Assembly (NCBI RefSeq): GCF_001567585.1
Contig: NZ_LRQV01000070.1
Location: 1 to 34,955, forward strand
Origin: Micromonospora rosaria
GTDB lineage: Bacteria > Actinomycetota > Actinomycetes > Mycobacteriales > Micromonosporaceae
DNA length: 34,955 bases
Direction: 5' to 3'
This document shows, in pieces, positions 29,253-34,955 of the stretch (positions within the stretch are counted from its first letter, which is position 1; each line of letters begins with the position of its first letter). Both the position numbers and the translations under genes were made by a program. Under the pieces are notes generated by a model. The model saw only the letters and a program-made list of their open reading frames with translations. It was not told the origin of the DNA and searched no databases.

Positions 29253-29323
29253 CCGAGTGGATTGTTGGTGGCAGTGCTGTGGTGCCGGGCACCGGCGCCG
29301 CCCGTAGGGAGGTGACGGCGTGA
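29249..29323 (+). CDS. Possible 24-residue micro-ORF between qcrC and qcrA
   Basis: GTG at 29249 overlaps the qcrC stop as GTGA, and the frame ends in a TGA that overlaps the qcrA GTG, again as GTGA. The product would be MTEWIVGGSAVVPGTGAARR followed by EVTA. Its opening TEWIVGGS resembles the QcrC end TLWIAGKS, so it may be a small tandem duplication. Third-position GC is lower than in neighbouring genes (about six of 24 end in T), which argues against long-term coding. It could act only as a coupling frame. Moderate to low confidence as a true protein. Confidence 0.4.
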   Translation: MTEWIVGGSAVVPGTGAARREVTA

Positions 29324-30399
29324 GCGCGAAGATCGACAGCCCGGCACCGCGCGAGCCTTTCGACATTGACGACCCCCGGCTGAGCCGGTTCGACATCGTC
29401 GAGGAGGGCGCCCGGCGGGACGACATCGAGATCGTCCACTACGAGCCGCAGGTCGTCCACGGCAGCAAGGCCGAGCGCCGGCTGACCCGCCTGGTCGCCG
29501 GGCTCTTCCTGCTGACCGGCGCGGCGTCGACGGCCTTCCTGATCATCTACATCTGGTGGCCGTGGGAGTACGCGCCGGGGCGCGGCGGGGACAAGTTCTA
29601 CACCCCGCTGCTCGGGCTGACCCTCGGCGTCTCCCTGCTCGCCGTCGGGTTCGGCATCCTCATCTGGGGCAAGAAGCTGCTGCCCAAGGAGGTGTCGATC
29701 CAGGACCGGCACGAGGGACAGTACGACGCGGAGTCCGGTCGCATCGCCGGCGAGACCATGCTGTACATGGCCGACGAGCTGGGCGTACGGCGTCGTCCGC
29801 TGCTCGGCATCTCGCTGCTGGCCGGGCTCGTCCCGGTGACCGCGGTCGCCGCCGCCCCCCTGGTCGGCGGGTTGATCTCGGACCCGCACAAGAACAACCA
29901 GCTCGCCACGACCGGGTTCGCCCCGGTCGACGGCCAGCCGGTCCGGCTGATCCGTGAGGACGGCCGGCCGATCCGCCCGGCGGACATCAGCGCCGGTGGT
30001 CAGATCACCGTCTTCCCCGGCATCGACCACGGTGTCAGCAACCGGCACGCGGACTCGCCGACCCTGCTGATCCACCTGCGGGAGGACGACGCGCAGCGCT
30101 CCCGGGAGGCCAACGAGCGGGTCGGTCACGGCGACTACATGTGGGGCAACTACGTCGCCTTCTCCAAGATCTGCACGCACGCCGGCTGCCCCGCCAGCCT
30201 CTACGAGCAGCAGACCAACCGGTTGCTGTGCCCGTGCCACCAGTCGCAGTTCTTGATCACCGACAATGCGAAGCCGGTTTTCGGCCCGGCGAGCCGGCGA
30301 CTGCCGCAGTTGCCGATCGAGGTCGATTCCGAGGGCTTCTTCGTCGCGAGATCCGATTACACTGAGGTCGTCGGCCCGGACTTCTGGGAGCGTCCATGA
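29320..30399 (+). CDS. qcrA: Cytochrome bc1 complex Rieske iron-sulfur subunit
   Basis: A 359-residue actinobacterial Rieske protein. Unlike proteobacterial forms it has three membrane helices (~57-79, 97-116, 159-181) before the periplasmic 2Fe-2S domain. Cluster motifs are CTHAGC at 285-290 and CPCHQSQF at 304-311, with both ligand pairs and the disulfide cysteines intact. The GTG is preceded by AGGGAGGTGA. The stop overlaps the qcrB ATG (ATGA). It takes electrons from menaquinol bound in QcrB and passes them to QcrC. Confidence 0.96.
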   Translation: MSAKIDSPAPREPFDIDDPRLSRFDIVEEGARRDDIEIVHYEPQVVHGSKAERRLTRLVAGLFLLTGAASTAFLIIYIWWPWEYAPGRGGDKFYTPLLGLTLGVSLLAVGFGILIWGKKLLPKEVSIQDRHEGQYDAESGRIAGETMLYMADELGVRRRPLLGISLLAGLVPVTAVAAAPLVGGLISDPHKNNQLATTGFAPVDGQPVRLIREDGRPIRPADISAGGQITVFPGIDHGVSNRHADSPTLLIHLREDDAQRSREANERVGHGDYMWGNYVAFSKICTHAGCPASLYEQQTNRLLCPCHQSQFLITDNAKPVFGPASRRLPQLPIEVDSEGFFVARSDYTEVVGPDFWERP

Positions 30400-32009
30400 A
30401 GCGTCGCAAGCTTGATGTCGCCGCCATGCCGGGCAGGACGGCACGGGGGTTGGATGAGCGGTTCAACGGGGCGACCCCGCTCCGGAAACTGCTGAACAAG
30501 GTCTTCCCCGACCACTGGTCGTTCCTGCTCGGCGAGATCGCCCTCTTCTCGTTCATCATCCTGCTGCTCACCGGCGTCTTCCTGACGTTCTTCTACGAGC
30601 CGGCGTTGACCGAGGTCATCTACAACGGCAGCTACGCGCCGCTGCGGGGCACCCCGATGTCGGCCGCGTACGCCTCCAGCCTGAACATCTCGTTCGATGT
30701 TCGGGGTGGTCTGATCATGCGCCAGATGCACCACTGGTCGGCTCTGCTGTTCATGGCCGCCATCGTTGTGCACATGATGCGCATTTTCTTCACCGGCGCA
30801 TTCCGGAAGCCGCGCGAGACCAACTGGATCATCGGTTCGCTGCTCTTCTGGGTCGGCTTCCTGGCCGGTTTCACCGGTTACTCGCTGCCGGACGACGGCC
30901 TCTCCGGCACCGGTCTGCGGATCGCCTCGGCGATCATGCTCTCCATCCCGGTGATCGGCACCTGGGTCACCTCGGCGATCTTCGACGGTGAGTTCCCCGG
31001 CACGATCATCATCAGCCGGTTCTTCATCGCCCACGTGCTGCTCATCCCGGCCCTGCTGGTGGCGCTGATCAGCGTGCACGTCGGGCTGGTGTTCACCCAG
31101 AAGCACACCCAGTGGCCCGGCCCCGGCCGGACCAACAACAACGTGGTGGGCGAGCGGATGTTCCCCCGCTACATCATCAAGCAGGGTGGCTTCTTCATGG
31201 TCATCTTCGGCGTGATCGCGCTGATGGGTGGCCTCTTCCAGATCAACCCGATCTGGTACTTCGGGCCGTACGAGGCGTGGGTGGTCTCGGCGGCCAGCCA
31301 GCCCGACTGGTACGTCATGTTCCTCGACGGCTCGACCCGACTCATGCCGGCCTGGGAGATACACATCCCGATCGGCGACGGGTACGTCATCCCACCGTTG
31401 TTCTGGCCCACCGTGGTGCTCCCCGGCATCCTGGTCGGACTCGCCGTGATGTACCCGTTCCTCGAGGCGCGGAGGACCAAGGACTACCGCAGCCACAACC
31501 TGCTCCAGCGGCCCCGGGACAACCCGTCCCGGACCGGCGTCGGCGCGATGGCCCTGACCTTCTACATCGTGCTGACCCTCTCCGGCGCCAACGACGTCAT
31601 CGCGGACAAGTTCCACATCAGCCTGAACGCGATGACCTGGGCCGGCCGGATCGGCCTGCTGATCCTGCCGCCGCTGGCCTACTACATCACCCACCGCATC
31701 TGCCTGGGCCTGCAACAGCACGACCGCGAGGTGCTGGCCCACGGCGTGGAGACGGGCATCATCCGGCGGCTGCCGGACGGTCGCTTCGTCGAGGTGCACC
31801 AGCCGCTCAGCAGCGGCCACGAGGAGCTGGAGTACGCCGGCTGGGTGGTGCCCAAGAAGATGAACCGGCTCGGGGCCCTCGGCCCGGCGATCCGGGGCTT
31901 CTTCTACCCGATCGAGAAGCCGGCCGAGGCGCCGGTGTCGCCGGGGCACCCCCCGGTCGAGCCGCTGCCCGAGCGGGAGAAGATCGGCAGCGGCGACCAG
32001 CGCTCCTGA
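30396..32009 (+). CDS. qcrB: Cytochrome bc1 complex cytochrome b subunit
   Basis: The 537-residue menaquinol-oxidising subunit carries two b haems. Likely haem ligands are H112 and H126 (MHHWSALLFMAAIVVH) and H213 and H228 (AHVLLIPALLVALISVH); the second pair is 15 apart, the spacing typical of b6f-like and actinobacterial cytochrome b. The Qo-site motif is PDWY at 303-306 in place of PEWY. A hydrophilic C-terminal extension (~residues 430-537) ends in PGHPPVEPLPEREKIGSGDQRS. ATG overlaps the qcrA stop. QcrB is the known target of drugs such as Q203 in mycobacteria. A strong terminator follows. Confidence 0.96.
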   Translation: MKRRKLDVAAMPGRTARGLDERFNGATPLRKLLNKVFPDHWSFLLGEIALFSFIILLLTGVFLTFFYEPALTEVIYNGSYAPLRGTPMSAAYASSLNISFDVRGGLIMRQMHHWSALLFMAAIVVHMMRIFFTGAFRKPRETNWIIGSLLFWVGFLAGFTGYSLPDDGLSGTGLRIASAIMLSIPVIGTWVTSAIFDGEFPGTIIISRFFIAHVLLIPALLVALISVHVGLVFTQKHTQWPGPGRTNNNVVGERMFPRYIIKQGGFFMVIFGVIALMGGLFQINPIWYFGPYEAWVVSAASQPDWYVMFLDGSTRLMPAWEIHIPIGDGYVIPPLFWPTVVLPGILVGLAVMYPFLEARRTKDYRSHNLLQRPRDNPSRTGVGAMALTFYIVLTLSGANDVIADKFHISLNAMTWAGRIGLLILPPLAYYITHRICLGLQQHDREVLAHGVETGIIRRLPDGRFVEVHQPLSSGHEELEYAGWVVPKKMNRLGALGPAIRGFFYPIEKPAEAPVSPGHPPVEPLPEREKIGSGDQRS

Positions 32010-32024
32010 CCACCGGGACCGACA

Positions 32025-32065
32025 CGACGGCGCCCACCGGGGTTCACCCCCGGTGGGCGCCGTCG
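32025..32065 (+). terminator. Strong hairpin terminator after qcrB
   Basis: CGACGGCGCCCACCGGGG (32025-32042) pairs perfectly with 32048-32065 across a 5-nt loop. The 18-bp stem lies 15 bp after the qcrB stop and ends the ctaE-qcrCAB unit. Confidence 0.85.
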
Positions 32066-32238
32066 TCGCGTTCACCCCTTTCCGGGCCGTCGCGGTGGTG
32101 CCGGCCCCGTCCGGGGCCCCGCAGGCGCACTGGCCGCCCGTGACCACCGCGTCGGCGGGCGGCCGGCACGGTGCCGGTGTCGGGTGTGGGGCGGAAGCTC
32201 CGGTTGCGGCCCCCCGGCGGTGAGCCCGCGCAATCGCA

Positions 32239-32263
32239 GGAATATCCCGCCTCAGCCGGGTAT
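32239..32263 (+). promoter_or_regulatory. Possible alternative-sigma promoter before DUF4142 gene
   Basis: GGAATA (32239-32244) and GGGTAT (32258-32263) lie 13 bp apart, about 30 bp upstream of the DUF4142 gene. GGGTAT resembles the -10 of stress sigma factors (SigB/SigF/SigH group); GGAAT resembles an ECF-type -35. The mixture makes assignment uncertain. Confidence 0.25.
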
Positions 32264-32294
32264 CCGTGCGGTCCAACGAAAAAGGGGGGGAAAC

Positions 32295-32972
32295 ATGTTG
32301 GGTCTCAAACGCCTCGGTCTGCTGACCGCCCTGGTGGTGGTCGGACTGGCGCCCGCCGCGGCGGCGCAGGCCGCGGCGCAGCCGTCGACGCAGGACACCC
32401 AGTACCTGCAGGCGCTGCACCAGGTCAACCTGTACGAGGTCGCCGCGGGTGAGCTGGCCCAGAAGAAGGGCCAGAACCAGCAGGTCAAGGATCTGGGCCA
32501 GCAGTTCGTGACGGACCACACCACGCTCGACGAGTCGGTGAAGAACCTCGCCAAGCAGTTGAACGTCAACCTGCCGGGCAAGCCGACGGCCGACCAGCAG
32601 GACGTGCTGGACCGGCTCAACGGCCTCAGCGGGGCGGAGTTCGACAAGGCGTGGGTGACCACCGAGCTGGCCGGTCACGTCCAGGCGATCCAGGCCACCC
32701 AGACGGAGATCTCGCAGGGCTCCGAACAGTCGGTGGTCCAGTTGGCGCAGGACGCGCTGCCGGTCCTCCAGGCGCACTACGACGCGCTGGTGGCCCTGGC
32801 CCAGACCCTGGGCATCCCGGTCCCGCAGACCAGCGCCAGCGGTACGCCCAGCCCGGGTGGCACCGGCACGCCGGCTCCGGGTGGCACGGTGACCGAGACC
32901 CCGGCTCCGGGCGGCACCACCGAGTCGCCGGCCCCGGGGACCACCGAGGCCCCGGTTCCGACCGAGAGCTGA
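32295..32972 (+). CDS. Secreted DUF4142 protein with Pro/Thr/Gly-rich tail
   Basis: The 225-residue protein has a signal peptide (KRLGLLTALVVVGLAPAAAAQA, cleavage near residue 26-28) and a four-helix, ferritin-like DUF4142 domain (~30-175; TQYLQALHQVNLYEVAAGELAQ, VKDLGQQFVTDHTTLDESVKNLA, EFDKAWVTTELAGHVQAIQAT). The tail repeats TPAPGG/ESPAPG units and is probably disordered in the cell wall. AAAGGGGGGGAAAC precedes ATG 32295. DUF4142 proteins are often outer-surface or periplasmic stress-related proteins of unknown biochemical role. A hairpin follows. Confidence 0.9.
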   Translation: MLGLKRLGLLTALVVVGLAPAAAAQAAAQPSTQDTQYLQALHQVNLYEVAAGELAQKKGQNQQVKDLGQQFVTDHTTLDESVKNLAKQLNVNLPGKPTADQQDVLDRLNGLSGAEFDKAWVTTELAGHVQAIQATQTEISQGSEQSVVQLAQDALPVLQAHYDALVALAQTLGIPVPQTSASGTPSPGGTGTPAPGGTVTETPAPGGTTESPAPGTTEAPVPTES

Positions 32973-32986
32973 CGCGCAGCGACACC

Positions 32987-33020
32987 GTGGCCGGTCCGTC
33001 CCACGGGGCGGGCCGGCCAC
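32987..33020 (+). terminator. Hairpin after DUF4142 gene
   Basis: GTGGCCGG...CCG at 32987 onward pairs with GCGGGCCGGCCAC ending at 33020, with one G-T wobble. It lies between convergent genes. Confidence 0.55.
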
Positions 33021-33067
33021 CGCGTGTGCGCCGCCTGTCGGTGGGAATGGTGGCGGCCGTGCTGCTA

Positions 33068-33610
33068 CTAGCCTCTCACCCTGCCGAATTCGGCGTACTT
33101 CACGTCGCCCTGGTTCAGCGCTTCCGTTGCCGAACGAAGCCGACGGGCCATGGAGGGCCGGAGCAGCGGTACGGCTTCGTCGTATCGAAGGAACTTCCGG
33201 CCGGTCAGCTCGGGATCGGTAGGCGCAATGCCGCTCGCGTCGTGCTCGTCAAGCTGACCACCATCGAAGATGAACATGATCCCGTCAGGCCAGACGCCAT
33301 GAGCTGGTATCCAGTCGACCACCAGCAGTTGCATAGCGGGCAATTCCAGGCCGATTTCCTCCCGGACTTCGCGGCGACAGGCGTCCAGGGGTGACTCGTC
33401 GGCCTCGGCGATCCCGCCGGGTATGTCCAGGAAGGGCTTGTAGCCGGGGACCACGAAGAGCAGCCGACCGGCATCATCCCGGATGAGGGCTCCGCTCGCG
33501 ACGCGCTTGCGTGGCAACCGGCTCGCGATACCCGGGTGGAACTCCTGCTCCGGCTCGCCCTCGGCGAGCATGTCCTCAGCCAGCGCCACGGGGCTACCGT
33601 ACTGAAACAT
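33068..33610 (-). CDS. NUDIX hydrolase
   Basis: A 180-residue nucleoside-diphosphate-linked hydrolase. The NUDIX box is complete: G-x5-E-x7-REVREEIGL in the segment that begins GGIAEADESPLDA and ends REEIGLEL. The conserved RVASGALIRDDAGRLLFV strand precedes it. The ATG at 33610 sits 10 bp after the stop of the broken TPR regulator, so the two were one operon. Base composition is more AT-rich than the left part of the window. Substrate unknown. Confidence 0.9.
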   Translation of the reverse strand: MFQYGSPVALAEDMLAEGEPEQEFHPGIASRLPRKRVASGALIRDDAGRLLFVVPGYKPFLDIPGGIAEADESPLDACRREVREEIGLELPAMQLLVVDWIPAHGVWPDGIMFIFDGGQLDEHDASGIAPTDPELTGRKFLRYDEAVPLLRPSMARRLRSATEALNQGDVKYAEFGRVRG

Positions 33611-33620
33611 CGCTGGCTTC

Positions 33621-34910
33621 TCACCCCTCCAGCAGCAGATCCACCCGCCGCTCGAACTCCTCGACGGCGGCGACGTGGTGGTAGGGGGCAAGCTGCTTGC
33701 GGAGTTGCACGAGATGGTTCCGGGACCTCTGCGACGTCAGACCGGCAACCGACTCCACTGCCGTGGTGGCATACGACGCCGCCTGTTCGACATCGCCGTT
33801 CAGAAGCTCTGCCCGCGACAACTGGACCGCTCCGTAGACCCTTCTGCGGGCCTGGTCCGTGGTGGCGTTCCAGAGCAGTTGCAGCATGGCGCGGGCCTCG
33901 TCAGGCTTCCGTAGCTCGATCCAGCAGGTACCGGCATGGCTGGCGAACATCGCTTCGCTCCAGTGCCTCGCCCAGTCGGGTGATTCCCCGGGCCTCACGC
34001 GGTTGAAGCTGCCCTCCGCACGTCGCAGGGCTGCGGTGCAGCCTGCCTCGTCTCCGTGAGCAGCGTGGGCGCGTGCTTCGAGAATCGAAGCCTCGGTGAC
34101 CGCCACCGGAGTCCCTGCGCGTTGGCTGGCGTCCCGGGCTACTCGGGCCAGTCGCAGTGCTTGATCGGGCCGCCGCAGATAGAGGGCCTGATCCGCCATG
34201 CTCGCCAGCACGTACGAGGCGTAGGCGAGATCACCGGCCGCCTCGGCGAACCTCAGGGCCTGGGTGAAGTACCGCTGCGAGAGTGACGTGACGTGTCGTA
34301 GGCCATCCACCCGACCAGTTCGCACAGGATGGCCGTCGCACTGAAAAGGTCACGTCCGACCGCTTGGGTCTTGGACGCTTTCAGGGCCGGAACGACGCGT
34401 TCCCGTAGGTACCGAAGCGCCATCAGGCGGCATTGCTCGCCACCGAGAAAACGGTCTAGCCTGTCAAGGTTCTCGGTCATCGTGCGGACCTCGGCTACGT
34501 CCTGCGAGGTCACCTTCGATCCGCTAAGCCGAAGGTCGGCAAGCGACTCACCGAACAACCAATCGAGGCACGCCGCGTTCAACGCGTCCGGCATGTACTT
34601 GCCGAGGATGACCGCACTGTGCTTCATCTCGTCGAAGCGTGCAAGCTCACCGAGCGCACTCGTGGCCGACTCCAACGATCCGAGGTACGCGAGACCGATG
34701 TCGGACCTGACATGTTCGGTGCCGCCGCCCAGGCCGAGTTCGTCCGGGCTTTTGCCGTAGGCCTCGCAGAGCAGCAGACGGTATGGGTCCGAGGCGTCGC
34801 GCGCACCGCTCTCCCAGGCCGAAATCATGCGAAGCAGGCTCGTCCGGTTGGCAAGGTGGTGCCGCCCCTTGGCCAACCGCTCCACCTCATGGGCGAGTGT
34901 CGGCTCCGCC
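33621..34910 (-). pseudogene. Broken XRE/TPR-type transcriptional regulator (frameshift plus IS truncation)
   Basis: Two overlapping frames make one protein. Upstream part (to ~34283): a helix-turn-helix remnant (PTLAHEVERL, LANRTSLLRMISAWESGARD, PYRLLLCEAYG) then helices ending CELVGWMAYDTSRH. Downstream part (~34283 to 33621): LSQRYFTQALRFAEAAGDLA and further TPR-like repeats ending ERRVDLLLEG. The frames meet at TCTC (minus strand; GAGA at 34279-34282). A 1-bp loss, or loss of one TCTC, would explain the break: restored sequences read TSRHLSQRYF or TSRHSLSQRYF. The N-terminus is cut by an IS-like end at 34911. The family looks like the HTH-plus-TPR regulators common beside small operons in Streptomyces and relatives. 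Partner of the NUDIX gene. Confidence 0.82.
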
Positions 34911-34955
34911 TGAAAACTGACCCCGTGGTTCCGGCTGAATTTTGACCCCTTCCGG
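34911..34955. mobile_element. IS21-like terminus, partial (runs off the right edge)
   Basis: TGAAAACTGACCCC (34911-34924) and TGAATTTTGACCCC (34936-34949) are direct repeats, 11 of 14 identical, 25 bp apart. Multiple terminal repeats of this AAxxTGACCCC type beginning with TG are what I expect for an IS21-family end. The element starts within the N-terminal coding region of the regulator. Its transposase genes would lie beyond the window, so the family call is provisional. Confidence 0.55.

Noticed and set aside
33205..34885. Treating the two regulator frames as two separate genes
   Set aside because: The C-terminus of the first and N-terminus of the second are meaningless alone, and joining them at the TC tract gives one continuous helical protein.
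1..34955. tRNA, rRNA, CRISPR, toxin-antitoxin, restriction or biosynthetic cluster
   Set aside because: No sequence in the window showed the needed motifs; gene content is mostly housekeeping and respiratory.

Overview
The window is a very GC-rich actinobacterial chromosome segment, most likely from a Micromonosporaceae member (Micromonospora/Salinispora type). The signs are strong G/C third-position bias, frequent GTG starts, an actinobacterial respiratory module (QcrC with two c-type haem sites, QcrA with three membrane helices, CtaF), DUF3043 and WG-repeat proteins, and intergenic palindromes of a kind I associate from memory with this family. Species assignment is inference.

Layout, left to right. 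(1) 1-4321: a CobU-CobT fusion cut by the left edge, a tiny Rho_N-like protein, a 66-residue protein overlapping an M50 site-2-type protease, and a convergent aldo/keto reductase. (2) 4425-12745: a 1812-residue proline-rich protein with WG repeats, divergent from a tightly overlapped three-gene ABC-2 exporter. (3) 12702-14442: an XRE-cupin regulator divergent from azlC-azlD, with two matched palindromes over the likely azlC promoter. (4) 14499-14538: an 18-bp-arm perfect palindrome between convergent genes. (5) 14751-21119: DUF3043, murA, nadA, glycerate kinase, erpA and adoK. (6) 21353-24316: a cysteine desulfurase/TusA pair divergent from ctaC-ctaF, with two repeat-like intergenic elements. 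(7) 24468-27635, minus strand: zinc-ribbon protein, trpD, a degenerate receiver-domain protein and ctaG. (8) 27744-32009: ctaE-qcrC-qcrA-qcrB, closed by a strong hairpin. (9) 32295-34955: a secreted DUF4142 protein, then a visibly more AT-rich patch with a NUDIX gene and a TPR regulator that is both frameshifted and cut by an IS21-like end at the right edge.

How the genes work together. Regions 6-8 encode most of the cytochrome bc1-aa3 branch of respiration: QcrCAB passes electrons from menaquinol to the CuA subunit CtaC, with CtaE and CtaF as further oxidase subunits and CtaG as copper assembly factor. The catalytic subunit CtaD is not in the window. ErpA, the cysteine desulfurase and TusA supply Fe-S or sulfur-transfer chemistry, and NadA needs a 4Fe-4S cluster. 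The gene neighbourhood (trpD, ctaE-qcrCAB, ctaC-ctaF, adoK, erpA, glycerate kinase, DUF3043, cobT) matches my recollection of the M. tuberculosis Rv2192c-Rv2207 region, which supports these names.

I found no tRNA, rRNA or CRISPR, no complete mobile element, and no convincing defence system or biosynthetic cluster. The most interesting items are the azlCD operator/leaderless-start arrangement, the 14499 palindrome, a 24-codon reading frame stitched between qcrC and qcrA, and the decayed regulator at the right edge.
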